This document shows positions 42,873 to 53,859 of a stretch of DNA of 64,000 bases, piece after piece. This DNA comes from Ichthyophis bannanicus (lineage: Eukaryota > Chordata > Amphibia > Gymnophiona > Ichthyophiidae), in contig CM066047.1 in NCBI GenBank assembly GCA_033557465.1, positions 9,254,234 to 9,318,233 on the forward strand, written 5' to 3'. The notes under the pieces were generated by a model. It made no database searches and had not been told where the DNA came from. It worked only from the letters and a program-made list of their open reading frames with translations. A program made the position numbers and the translations under genes. Positions within the stretch are counted from its first letter, which is position 1. Each line of letters starts with the position of its first letter.

Positions 42873-45708
42873 CACAGGTATACTAAAAAATTTTTTTTTT
42901 AAACTGCCTCTAATGTTTCGATTGATTTTTACGTTTTTTGGTGCGCTGAATCCAAATCTGGTAACCAATTTGCTCCATCACGTACAGATTTTTTGCTACA
43001 TTGGGTTAGCAGTTTGAGGTGAACGTTTCAGATTGAGTGCGATCGAGATAAAAGTTTCTTGGATGAATTCTTTATACTAATTGTTTAGTAGTTATTCAAA
43101 TAAGAATAAAGAAAATTGTAACAAGGCAGCACATAAGAATAGAGTAATGTCAACAAAACACACTGTGATGGTAGCAAAATTGTCTGCACTTAAAACAGCC
43201 ACATACATGTGCACAAACATTGAGCATATAAGAGCGAGGTTAGACACAAAGCAAAGCAAAGCAATGTGCAAAAAATGTTGTACAGGTATGTATGTAAGAA
43301 TAGAAAACGCAAACCGCACCATTGCAATACATGAAGACAAACACCCGATGGTGTGAAAATAAAATTCTAATAAATGAGATCTGACACTGTGGTAATAACT
43401 AGCAAATTTTTATTTCAAAGTTTAGTAAAAACACGATATTTGTCAACACAGTTTAGATTTTAAAGTCATTCTTGGGTCAATCAATCTCCTGGTGGGCCCG
43501 TTTCTTCTTCCCCCGAATGCTTCTCTTGGTGCGCTGCTTGGCGTATTTTTCATCTGGGGTTTCCCGCAGCAGCAACCAGCAGAAATCAGCCATCATAGTG
43601 GTGTTCCATCTTCCTTGGTACCTTCTCTCTGCGTCCTTGATGTCCTGGTGAAACCTTTCACCTTGTTCTTCACTGTACGCCCCCAAGTTTTCGGGAAAGT
43701 AGTTCACATGGGAGTGCAAGAAATGGACTTTCAGGCTCATGTTACAGCCTTGTTCTTTGAAGGCATTGAGCATCCTGGCAACAATATCCTTATAGTTCTC
43801 ATCCCGCCTGTTCCCCAAGAATTTGAGAACAACATCCTTGAAGGAATCCCAGGCTTCTTTTTCCTTCTCAGACATCGTTTCAGCGAATGCTCCATCTGAA
43901 ATGAGTTTCCTTATATCAGGGCCAACAAACACTCCTTCCTTTAGCTTTGCTTCAGAAAGTCGGGGGAACTTTGAGCAAAGGTACCGAAAGCACTCACCAT
44001 CTTTTGGAAGGGACTTGATGAATTGCTTAATGAGACCCAACTTAATGTGGAGAGGTGGTAATAGAATTTTATCACGAGGTACCAAGCTCTCATGAAGAAC
44101 ATTTTTCTCACCGGGTCTCAAATACTCCCGAATTGGCCAGTCTTTTTTCCCCCAGTGTAGGTCGCGGGCCCGGCTATCCCACAAGCAAAGGAAGCAGGGA
44201 TATTTGGTGAAACCGGATTGCTGCCCTAATAGCATGGATAGAATTTTAAAGTCTCCACAAATCATCCACTTATGCTCATCATAACGAATCTTCTGAAGAA
44301 TCAGGGCCAAATTCTCGTATTTTTCTTGGAGAATAACAGAGTGAGCAATAGGAACTGAAGCGAATGTGTTGCCATTATGAAGAAGAACACCTTTTATGCT
44401 GTCTTTTGACGAATCAATGAACAGCCGCCATTCAGCAGGGTCATACTTGAGTTTAAACTTTTCCATCACTCCGTATATATCGTTGCAAAATACCAAATCT
44501 TCCTCTTTGCTGAAATACTTCAAAAATTGTGTCTCGCGGTTGCGGTACCAATAAAAAGTTGTTCCTGGTGACAATAGATTTTTCTGTTTAAGCCGAGAAC
44601 CTAGCAGTTGGGCAGCATCTTTTGGGAGTCCTAAATCCCGGACTAAATCATTCAATTCAGCTTGAGAGAAAAGTTCAGGTTTCGGATCTGGTTCAGTTTC
44701 AAACTCGGAAGTACTGGACTCATCGGGAAAAGCTATCTGATGAGTCTCATCATGATCAGAACCGTCCACACAAATATGATCCAAAGATTTTGGTGGTTCA
44801 GGCACAGGTACTTCGTTGCTATGAGGCATAGGCCTAATTGCTGAGGGAAGGTTGGGGTAACTTATTACGTTCTTATTTTTTAAGTTGTATCCCTTCACAA
44901 TGCAAGAGGAAAAATAGCAGTCACTGCTGTGGTCTCTTTGTTCACGCCACATCATAGGTATTCCGAAACGAAATGCTTGTTTTTTACCTTTCATCCATAA
45001 GCGTAGATCTTCCTCACATGTCTTGCACACTTTGTGAGGAGCCCACGGTTTGTCTTGATCGCCTAACTTCAAACTGAAATAGGCGAAATATACTTTTTTA
45101 ATAAATGCAGAAATGTTCCTCTGCTGCTTTTTCACGGTATATTCCCCACAAATAAAACAAAAACTGTCCGGAGAGTTGACGCAACCTCTGGCTCTGTGAG
45201 CCATCACAAATACACAGCACTGCAAACTACAACTGTAGTGAACCACTTCGGAATAAAGCTGGATTACGACTGAGCAAACAAAAGGTAATAATGAACTTGC
45301 AAGAAACTGAAATTTGACAGGAACGTTCATGTCGCAACCACCGTGTTTGAGCGAGCGAACTAGGCGAGGCGAACAGGAAAGAACATGCGCCAGCGCGAGT
45401 ACTGGATTTAGCCCCCCGCCTCCCAATTGTCCTGTTAATGTATAAAATGAATACAAAACACTCTAAAATATCATGAGGGAGTGTTTCTAGTTAGTTAACC
45501 ATTACAACCTCTATTTTGGGCCAAGAAAATAAACTGCAGTCGGCTAAAAAGAAATGATGTGAACATTCCTTATATGGGTAAGAAATCTAATTTTGCAAGA
45601 AAACGTGACGTGATGGAACATTTTGGCTATTTTTCCTGGATTCAGCACCCCAAAATCTATAGGAATCAGTTGCAAAACTGGAGGCATTTTTTTGGTAGTG
45701 TACCTGTG
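42873..45708 (-). mobile_element. CMC-type DNA transposon with intact transposase (copy 2)
   Basis: Ends CACAGGTA and TACCTGTG, each flanked by TTA (42870-42872 and 45709-45711). Subterminal inverted similarity includes TTTTGG and GCTGAATCC. Length 2836 bases. One antisense frame of 659 codons occupies the right two thirds; the left 600 bases are non-coding. The duplication, CAC termini and protein type match copy 1, but the terminal sequence is different, so these are two families. Its intact frame suggests recent arrival. Confidence 0.9.
43477..45456 (-). CDS. Full-length CMC-type transposase
   Basis: 659 codons open; the likelier start is the ATG at 45204 (residue 85), which precedes the conserved MAHRARG and gives 575 residues. 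Numbering from 45456: a cysteine-rich N-terminus (C100/C103 in CFICGEY, C144/C147 in HKVCKTC, C180/C185) is probably a zinc-binding DNA-recognition region. Acidic linker at 226-262. Catalytic candidates are D348 (LFIDSSK), D402 (CGDFK) and E600 (EEQGE), with CxxC at 421/424 and LPPLHIK at 466-472. Basic C-terminus (RTKRSIRGKKKR). D-D-E with inserted CxxC and later His is the reported CMC pattern. No introns needed. Related proteins are widespread as uncharacterised proteins in animal genomes. Confidence 0.85.
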   Translation of the reverse strand: MYSFYTLTGQLGGGGLNPVLALAHVLSCSPRLVRSLKHGGCDMNVPVKFQFLASSLLPFVCSVVIQLYSEVVHYSCSLQCCVFVMAHRARGCVNSPDSFCFICGEYTVKKQQRNISAFIKKVYFAYFSLKLGDQDKPWAPHKVCKTCEEDLRLWMKGKKQAFRFGIPMMWREQRDHSSDCYFSSCIVKGYNLKNKNVISYPNLPSAIRPMPHSNEVPVPEPPKSLDHICVDGSDHDETHQIAFPDESSTSEFETEPDPKPELFSQAELNDLVRDLGLPKDAAQLLGSRLKQKNLLSPGTTFYWYRNRETQFLKYFSKEEDLVFCNDIYGVMEKFKLKYDPAEWRLFIDSSKDSIKGVLLHNGNTFASVPIAHSVILQEKYENLALILQKIRYDEHKWMICGDFKILSMLLGQQSGFTKYPCFLCLWDSRARDLHWGKKDWPIREYLRPGEKNVLHESLVPRDKILLPPLHIKLGLIKQFIKSLPKDGECFRYLCSKFPRLSEAKLKEGVFVGPDIRKLISDGAFAETMSEKEKEAWDSFKDVVLKFLGNRRDENYKDIVARMLNAFKEQGCNMSLKVHFLHSHVNYFPENLGAYSEEQGERFHQDIKDAERRYQGRWNTTMMADFCWLLLRETPDEKYAKQRTKRSIRGKKKRAHQEID

Positions 45709-46756
45709 TTATCAATAAACTGAACAGTCTGAGGATGGGTCCCAAGGTAGTGAAATGGATCTGAAATTGGTTGACTGACAGATGACAGAAGGTGATGGTA
45801 AACGAAACTCACTCAGATGAAAAGAAGATGATTAGTGGCATGCCCCAGGGATCGGTCCTGGGACCAGTACTGTTCAATGTATTTGTGAGTGATATTGCTG
45901 AAGGACTGAATGGAAAAGTCTGTCTTTCTGCAGATGACATGAAAATTTGCAACAGAGTGGACTCCCCTGAGGGACTGGATAATATAAGGAAAGATCTATA
46001 AAAGCTGGAAGAATGGTTTAATGCTTGGCAGTTAAGATTCAATGTGAAGAAGTGCAGTGTCATGCACTTGGGATGCAGAAATCCAAGGGAATTGTATGCG
46101 ATAGGGGGAAAGAAGTTGGTGTGCATGGACCAGGAGAAGGAGTGATTGTTTCTGAGGATCTCAAGGTGCCGAAACAGTGTGACAAGGTGGTGGCCAAAGT
46201 CAGAAGGATGCTGGGTTGCATACAGAAAGGAATTACAGCAGAAAGGTGGAGGTACTAATGCCACTGTACAATTTACTGGTGAGGACTTACTTGGAATATT
46301 GTGTTAGTTTTGGAGACCATATCTCGCAAAGGATATAAAAAGATTAAAACAGTTCAGAGGAAAGTGACCCAAATGATTTGGAGCCTGCTCCAGAAGACAT
46401 TTGAGAAGAGACTTGAAGACCTAAATATGTATACGCTAGAGGAGAGGAGGGACAGGGGAGATATGATACAGACCTTTAAATACTTAAATAGTATTAATGA
46501 ACAAACAAACCTTTTTTGAAGATGGGAACGCTGTAAATCTAGAGGACATAACATGAAACTGCAGGGGGGTAAACTGAAAGGCAACATCAGGAAATGCTTT
46601 TTCACTGAAAGGGTGGTGGATGCTTGGAATGCCCTCCCGACGGAAGTGGTGGGAGCAAATATAATTATGGAATTCAAAATGGCATGGGACAGACACAGTG
46701 GATCCCTTTATAGCAACAAGATAAAAATCAAAATAAACAATTGTCTCTTATGTATA

Positions 46757-46935
46757 GAGTGAAGGAGTAGCCTAGTGGTTAGAGCAACTGCCTAGTACAC
46801 AGAAGATCAAGAGTTCAGTTCCCATTGGCACTCCTTGTGACCTTGGGCAAATCACTTTACCCTCTATTGCCAAGACAATCCAGAGGCAGCTGGGTTGCTA
46901 TGAGTCAGCACTGACTTGACTGCACTAAAAAAATA
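46757..46935 (+). mobile_element. tRNA-headed SINE
   Basis: GGAGTAGCCTAGTGGTTAGAGC (A box region) and AGAGTTCAGTTCCCAT (B box region), then CTCCTTGTGACCTTGGGCAAATCAC (CORE/MIR-like), ending in CACTAAAAAAATAAA. CTCTTAT near 46744 and 46939 could be a duplication. Inserted in the 3' UTR of the CR1. It lacks the L2-type hairpin and ends with TGAGTCAGCACTGACTTGAC, a 3' end like that of the RTE copies, suggesting RTE mobilisation. Confidence 0.75.
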
Positions 46936-47095
46936 AACCTCTTATCTCAACAAATAGGGGTGACCTGCACAGAGCAATGGTACACCCCTAAACAAAGGCA
47001 AAGGGGAGGGGTGAGCAACAGGTGCACCTACTCTTGCCAGGCAGACTAGATGCTGGTCTTTACCTGCCATCATATGCTATGTTGCTATGCTAGAG

Positions 47096-47486
47096 CCCAC
47101 CAATTTTCAGTGTGATGGCATCTCACTGGAATGCCAAGGCCACCTAGTACTTCAATCAAAGAAGAAAACTTGATGCCCAAGGCACTGATGCACATATTCA
47201 GACATGGTCTCAAGAAAGTTCATTTTATATTTTTCCTCGATGACTATTCATTGGCAGAGTGCTGCGTGGAGTAGCGATTTATACCTTTCTGGTGGCCTCA
47301 GATTGGCCTTGCCAGCTTTGGTATGCTGATCTGCTCAATCTCCTTGTAGGGTATCTGTTTCTAGTAAGGCCCTGTCCTCATGGAGGATCTGGATCCCCTT
47401 ATGGCTTACAGTCCGACCCTTGAAAGATATAAGCTGACACATAACGGTTATTCTTCAGTGGTGATAGCCACTATGTTGAAGGTGCA
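47096..47486 (+). mobile_element. DIRS fragment
   Basis: Decayed DIRS text: PFWWPQIGLA in one frame beside VASDWPCQLWYADLLNLLVGYLFLVRPCPHGG, and SPTLERYKLTHNGYSSVVIATML at 47400-47480, the start of the recombinase. Truncated on both sides. Confidence 0.65.
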
Positions 47487-48342
47487 TACTATTACTACTA
47501 CTACTACTACTACTGCTATTACTACAAATTTGTATAGCGCTACAAGACGTACCCAGCTGTGCATAGACATATGTAAAAGATGGTTTCTGATTATCAGAGC
47601 TTACAATCTAGTCAAGACAGACAACACAGTAGCTGTAGAGATATGGGATACAGTTAGGGGGAATGGTAAGAAAACACAAAGGAGATCAGGTGAGTCAAGA
47701 TCTAAAAGCGGCAGCGAAGAGGTGAGTTTTCAGCCTGGATATGAAAAGGCAGGACCGTACCGAGCCCTGTGCGAGCGGTGTGGCTGCACAGGGCGCAAAG
47801 ACTTAAGGTGTGCATTTCGGCTCTCTGCCGTTGCCTGCCGCCGCCACTTTTTTGGCGGCAGGAAGCGGCAGAGAGCCGAAATGCACCCCTTAAGTCCTCT
47901 CACCGGCACACTAAGCAGGTCTGGTCTCTCCAGGAGGGTCCAGACCTGTTTAGTATGCCGGCGAGTTGCACATCGGGTGTGCGCCTCTTCTCTCCCGCCC
48001 CAATAAAGTGGCTAGATGGAGGTGCGGGAGGGGGGGGGGGTGCACGCCCGATGTGCAACTCACACAGGGCGCTTTTCACCATCGGTACGGCCCTGTGAAA
48101 AGGGTCAGAAAAGGCACCTGACGTACAGACTTGGATAGTTTGTTCCAGGCATAAGGAGCAGCAAGATGAAAGGAGCGAAGTCTGGAGTTAGCAATAGAAA
48201 AGAAGGACAAAGATAGAAGCTATTTGCCAGAAGAACAGAGTTGTCGAGGAGGAGTATCAGGAGAGATAAGAGAGAAAAGGTAGTGAGGAGCTGTAGAGTG
48301 AATACATTTTATAGGTCAGGACAAGTTGACCTAATCTATCAT
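47487..48342 (-). mobile_element. LINE 3' end, antisense, split by a MITE
   Basis: ACTATTACTACTACTACTAC tail, GTATAGCGCTACAAGACGTAC, then AGCTTACAATCTAGTCAAGACAG in antisense: the 3' end of the family seen in sense at 5196-5640. It resumes after the MITE at 48104 with text corresponding to the C-terminal coding region (LHRSFHLAAPYAWNKLSKS-like in antisense). Confidence 0.7.
47750..48095. mobile_element. hAT-type MITE made of three hairpins
   Basis: Ends CAGGACCGTACCGA and TCGGTACGGCCCTG, flanked by a perfect 8-base duplication TGAAAAGG (47742-47749 and 48096-48103). Internally it holds three successive hairpins: 47801-47895, 47904-47961 and 47962-48061. GC-rich, no coding. Eight-base duplication and CAG...CTG ends indicate a hAT-mobilised element. 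Confidence 0.85.
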
Positions 48343-48344
48343 TG

Positions 48345-48503
48345 CGATACAATTTGTAACCCTGGTATCAGTGTCTCTTTGGTTATCCTCTTTCCGCCAG
48401 ATCTCTGAGATGCCAATTGTATCTAATCTTTCATTCAGTACTATATATATTCTAACTCTTCTATTTTATTTGTTAGACTTCTAGCATTTGCATACTTGTC
48501 ATG
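48345..48503 (-). mobile_element. CR1 endonuclease fragment, antisense
   Basis: In antisense it matches the start of the CR1 endonuclease at 29750-29900 (ANARSLTNKIEELEY-like, IGISEIWRKEDNQRDT-like). Short and truncated at both sides. Confidence 0.65.
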
Positions 48504-49639
48504 CTGTGAGGGCTTGTATGCATCAGCGATGCTGAGAGCTAACCTATCGGTTGCTTAACTACTGGCAGGATCTCCCAAGATGGCAGGATCTCAGCTGAGG
48601 TGCCAGACTGAGACAAACCACCTATCTGGGCAGCAGCAGAATGAGGCAGTAGTGGTGGCGGAGGATCACATTTCTGTGACAACGGCAACAACACTAGCAT
48701 TACCTGCACGGAAAAAAGGCCTGACAAACTACTTCTGTATCTTGCAACGAAAACCCAGTGGGTAGTCGCAACAGAACAAATTGCACTATAGTGCTGGAAG
48801 ATGAGGACCCCAAATCTGAAGGCACTCAACTGGCTAGTGGGGAGGAGCTGAAGACTTTTTAGAGTAAAGCCAACATTTATGATGTGGTTGGATCAAAGCC
48901 CTCAGGATGTCTGACTGCTGATGTAGCAGCGCATGAAATGAGTCAGAAGCTGCAAAGATGTCTTACATACTGGGACATGGAATGTATGAAGCATGAACCA
49001 AGGGAAGTTGGAGGTGGTCAAGAATAAAATGGAATGTGTACAACTCGATTTGTTGGGTGTCAGTAAATTGAAATGGACTGGCATTGGGCACTTTGCATCC
49101 GATAATCACATGGTATACTATAAATGAAAGACAAAGACGAAATGTGTTGCATTTTTAATTAAAAAGGAACTTGCAAGAACTGTAATGAAATACAGTGTAA
49201 TCAGTGAACGCTTAATTTCTATTCATCTCCAGGAACAAGCAGGAAATCAGTCTTCACCTATGGGTGACATCGGCACCAATGGAGCCTGGCGTGGGAACAC
49301 TCCTCAGTATCCAATAGGAAAGCCTTTGGGAGTGTTTCTCCATGCCTGCATGGTTGCCTTCCTGCCTTAGCTCCTAGTTTACTCAGTCATCTTTTTTTCT
49401 GTGGAGCCATCGGGACCTTGTCCCTGTCAGCTGCGTCAAGAGACTTCGGTATTTTTTTGTGGTGTCGTCGAGTACTTCTCTCTTTTTGCCTTCCCGTTGC
49501 CGACTCGACTCCCCATCGATTCCACTCCAGTTCTGTTTTATTTTACTTTTTTCTTATAGAGTTTTTTTCACTTTTTATGTTAAAGCTTTTGGCCTACTCC
49601 ATCATCATCGTGAAACAATTTGACTTTGCATCAGTTTTG

Positions 49640-50000
49640 TTCCCAGAAATGAAAAGGCCCCGTAGTGGTTTTAAAAAAAAAATGCTTGAAGTGTTCCAGT
49701 ACCATTTCTATCACTGACGAGCATAGCAGGTGCCTCAAGTGTTTAGGCCCAAACCACAATGTAGATTCCTGTTCCTCCTGTCACCACATGACTGTCAGAG
49801 GTAGGAAGAACCAGGATAAAAAGAAGGCTAAGCTGTTTCCAACAGACTCAGCTCCTTCGGTGCACTCCTCGGGGGTGTCGACTCCTTCTAAGTCCTCCCA
49901 TACCTCTAGATGGCCACTTAGTCAAAAAGACAAGCATTGAGCTGAGTCTCCAGTGCAGAAGCAGAAGAAGAAGACATCGATATTGAGATCATCGACCTCG
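49640..50000 (+). pseudogene. DIRS gag-like start
   Basis: The frame 49665-49940 reads KKCLKCSSTISITDEHSRCLKCLGPNHNVDSCSSCHHM-type text. It is a cysteine-rich segment with CxxC, CLKC and HNVDSC spacing, followed by Lys-rich and Ser/Pro-rich sequence. Frames shift at about 49660. In DIRS elements the first ORF is gag-like and probably binds RNA. Confidence 0.6.
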
Positions 50001-50038
50001 AGGTGAGCATTGGACACCGAGCATCATCATCATCATCA

Positions 50039-50115
50039 TAGAAACATAGAAATATGATGACAGAAAAAGACCACATGGCCTATCTAGTCTGTCCTTCCAT
50101 ATCAACAACAGACAC
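50039..50115 (-). mobile_element. CR1 tail inserted in DIRS
   Basis: AGAAACATAGAAATATGATG followed by ACAGAAAAAGACCACATGGCC is the inverse of the CR1 3' end at 12455-12510. Only the terminal 75 bases are present. Confidence 0.75.
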
Positions 50116-51699
50116 TTCTCTCACTGCAATGCAGACCATCTAGTGAAGCAGCTCTGGTGGGAATCCTCACCCTCCAAAACCGCAAAGGGGCTCGGGGATG
50201 CCCCCGAGGTTCAGTCCTCAGTGGAGCCCCCGATACCAGCATCAGGAATTGTGGCCCACACTATTTTGTCTGGAGCCACTCCTCCTCTGGTACCAATGCT
50301 CAATGACCGTGTCATCGCCTTCGAAAAGAGCATCGCTGCACTCCTTGCAGTAGTGACACTGATGGTATCGGGGATATCACAGTCTGCACCAGTTCCACCG
50401 ACACCGGCAGCTTGGAGGTATCTCTTGATATCTTCCGCAGGCATCACCTGCGTTGCATTGTTCCATGGACCAACCACTACCGAGGTCTTTGGTTCTGCTG
50501 TACTCGATACTCTTGACGTGGAAACACCCTTCCTCTGAGCACCGGAGGTATTGAGGTTCTCATAGAGATTACTTCAATTTCCTTTCAGACTTTGATTCTG
50601 CACCAGAGGCCTCCGATTCTAAATCCATCGATTCCGATACCAACAAGGATGCGCCATCAGATCTGTCGCCTCCTTATGAGCATTGAAGGTCTCTGCCTGA
50701 GGACATGTCTTTTCAAGATTTTATTAAAGACATGGCAGCTGCCCTGGATCTATCTGTGGCTATTGAGACAGAATTCAGGGCAGAAGAACTGCACATTCTA
50801 TAGTATCCATCATTACCAAAGGAGGCGGCAACCCTCCCAGAGCATAACATCTTGAGAAATTTGATGTGGGAATCTCCTACGTCAATTCCTGCAGTCACTA
50901 AGAGGCTTGATATTCTTTACAGAGTCCCTCCTTCTCCAGGGTTTCAAAAAACCTCAACTCCCTCACCACTCTATGGTAATGGAGTCTGCCATGAGAAAGA
51001 TCAAATGTCAAAAGGACCACTCATCGGTTCCTCCTGGAAGAGAGGCCAGGACCCTCAATGCTTTTGGCAGAAAGGCTTTTCAGGCAACTATGTTAACCTC
51101 CAGAATAGATTCCTACATGCTATATATGGGCATGTTCCTCAGGGATATCTCGAGGAATTTGGCAGAATTTACCACCTTACTGCCCCCTGACAGATAGGCA
51201 GCTCATCAGGTTTTAATCATACATGCCCAAAATACTTCAAAGTTTCTAACAAGGGCAACCCTTGATGCCTTTGAGGTCAACAGCAGGGCTGCTGCAGCCT
51301 GCATTGGAGCTAGAAGAACAACCTGGCTTCAGGCATCTGTTCTGGAACAATGGGTCCAAGATAAGTTAAACAACATTCCATGCAATGGGGAGAATCTTTT
51401 TGGCCAGAGATGGAGGGCAAAAGCAGGTGAGATAGAAACAGACGACCTTACCATTAAGAGGCTTTCTAGAAAGACAGCATATCCTTCTAAAAAGAAGACT
51501 GCCACAAAAAAGCCCTTCTTCCCAAAGAAGAAACGTTACTATCCACCCTGTCACTCCTATTCCTCCTACTTTGCTGCACAACAACAGAACAGCAGGGTCA
51601 AAAGCAACCCAGGAAACCCAAGGTTACCAAACCACAGCCTGCTCCTACTACTCAACCAACTCATAGTTTTTGACACCTTCCTAAGAAGCATGGACAATT

Positions 51700-52350
51700 T
51701 TCCCATGATTTCTCCACCTCCTTCTAAGATCCCAGGGAAACTAGTCCACTTTGCACACCACTGGAAAAACAGGATCTACAGATGACATTCAGAGATCTTC
51801 CACCCACTCATTTTGTAGGCCAACCCTACTTAGATCTCCATCAAACCATCTTGTTACAACAGGAGATCCACTCTCTACTAATGCAGGAGGCAATAGAGGA
51901 AGTGCCTCTTTCTCAATAAGGCTTCTGCTTCTACTCCCGATACTTTCTTATCCCAAAGAAGATGGGAGGCCACAGGCCTATACTAGATCTCCAAAACTTC
52001 AACACATTCCTTGTCAAGGAAAAATTCAAGATGGTTTCTCTGGGTACCCCCCTTCCTTATCTCCAGCCAAACGATTTACTTTGCTTCTTAGATCTAAAGG
52101 ATGCTTATACTCATAATCATTCACCCAGATTACAGAATGTTCCTCAGATTTGTATTTTGGAACAATCATTATCAGTATCAAGTCCTACCTTTCAGTTTGG
52201 TTTTGGCACCCAGAGTTTCACAAAGTGCCTAGCTGTGGTGGCAACCTATCTTCGAACTTTGGGAATCTTTCTGTTCCACTACTTAGATGATTGGAGGCAG
52301 TCACTACCTCCTTCAGACAGACTATCCATGTCCTACAGGAGTTAGAATTT
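51700..52350 (+). pseudogene. DIRS reverse transcriptase, broken
   Basis: The frame 51962-52345 carries GHRPILDLQNFNTFLVKEKFKM, LLCFLDLKDAYTH (first catalytic Asp), and FLFHYLDDWRQ, where YLDD is the RT active-site box with both aspartates. At least one frameshift precedes 51962 and another follows 52320. Confidence 0.8.
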
Positions 52351-52689
52351 GCCATAAATTATCCAAAGTCGCACCTTACTCCAGCTCAAGACCTAGAGTT
52401 CATAGGAGCTTGACTAGACACAATCCAAGTTTGGCCATTTCTGCTAGACGAAAGACATGCACGACTAATGTCTTTGGCATCACAGATCCAACAACAGGAA
52501 TCAATAACGGCAAGAACATTCCTAGGTCACATGGCCTCCATGTCTTTCCATATGCTCATCTCAACATGAGAATAGCACAATGGACTCTCTCACAGCAGTG
52601 AAAGCAGTCCACAGACCACCTCTCAGATTACATCACCATCACCCTTGAGATGATATCAGCACTGCAGTGGTGGAGCTGTTTGCACAACC

Positions 52690-52945
52690 TCCTCGTAGGG
52701 TTATTTTATTTATTTATTTAACAGGTTTTATATACTGCTTTATCATTTCAATCAAAGTGGTTTACATTGAAACTTAAATTTGGTAATGTACATTAAACTG
52801 GGACATTGATAACTTGGATTTTTATGAGGCAATGGAGGGTTAAGTGACTTGCCCAAGGCCACAAGGAGTGATAGTGGGAATCGAACCTTGGTCTGTGGGT
52901 TCCCAAGCCAGTGTTCTTAACCATTAGGCTACTCCTTTTCACCGG
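52690..52945 (-). mobile_element. tRNA-headed CORE-SINE with L2-type tail
   Basis: Minus-strand order: GGAGTAGCCTAATGGTTAAG head, GGTTCGATTCCCACT B box region, TTGGGCAAGTCACTTAACCCTCC CORE, and the hairpin ACCACTTTGATTG...AAAGCAGTAT, ending in TAAATAAATAAAATAA. Inserted in the DIRS element between RT and RNase H. Confidence 0.85.
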
Positions 52946-52969
52946 TCTGTGCCACAGTGTACCCTGACA

Positions 52970-53330
52970 ACCAGTGCATCAAAGATAGGTTGGGAGGCTC
53001 ACCTAAACGATCTTACGACCCAAGGCCTATGGAATTTGCAAGAGAATCTACTACACATCAATCTCCTTGAACTCAGAGCAATCTTCAATGCCATCTAGGC
53101 CTTCTCTGCCCATCTCAGAGTCTGCTCAGTCCTCATTCAGACGGACAACCAGATGGCCATGTTTTATGAAACAAACAGGGAGGAACAGGCTCTCTCCCCT
53201 TATGCATGGAGGCCATCCGTTTGTGGAACTGGGCAATCTTTCAGGAGATCACCTTCATGCAGTGTACCTTCCAGGAAAGAGAGAATTCCTTAGCTGACAG
53301 ACTGATTCACATCCTCTATCCACATGAGTG
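52970..53330 (+). pseudogene. DIRS RNase H region
   Basis: Frames show LLELRAIFNAI, LIQTDNQMAMFYETNREEQ and GRNRLSPLMH, matching RNase H of DIRS elements. Decayed, with stops. Confidence 0.6.
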
Positions 53331-53859
53331 GAGGCTGGAATTTCAAGAAGCTCAAAACTTATTCCAGCTTTGGGGGATGCAAATAATCAACATCTTTGCT
53401 TCTCCTGTCAATGCTCAACTACTTCGGTTTTGCTCCAGGATCCCTTCCCCTCACAGGGAGAGCTCGGATGTGTTTCTCCTTCATTGGGACAGCATCCCCT
53501 CTATGTTTTCCCTCCTCTCCCATTCATAACAAAGACACTATTCAAACTACAAGCCCACAGGGGAATGATGATCCTCATTGCCCCTTACTGACCCAGACAA
53601 CCCTGGTTTCCCCTACTTCTTCAACTTGTTGGGAAACCACCCTTCAACCTTGGTTACTCTCCCAACCTTCTGTCTCAAGAACAGGGGACCCTCCTGAGCC
53701 TCAAACTCAAGACACTTCACTTGACGGCCTGTCTGCTGAGTGGGTGGTCCTCACACTTAGGATTCCAAGAGGAGTTTTTCCTATCTTCCAGACAAGATTC
53801 CACCAGATGCTCTTATGCTTTTAAGTCATGCAGATTCACCATTTGATGTTCACAGAAAA

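Larger units (their letters stand above)
41291..47095 (+). mobile_element. CR1 LINE split by SINE-tail and CMC-type element
   Basis: CR1 coding at 41291-42573 (linker, then TGEFPQDWRRAYVILLHKS, ANYRSVSLTLVAGKI, HDPRQHGFTKG, VIYLNFNKAFD) continues at 45712-46740. There it reads [70 protein letters not shown]. The 3' UTR follows to GACTAGATGCTGGTCTTTACCTGCCATCATATGCTATG near 47090. A tRNA-headed SINE sits in the 3' UTR. Many stops; note LSADD in place of YADD. Confidence 0.8.

Noticed and set aside
43492..44095. Plus-strand frames of 135 and 90 codons
   Set aside because: Shadows of the antisense transposase frame.
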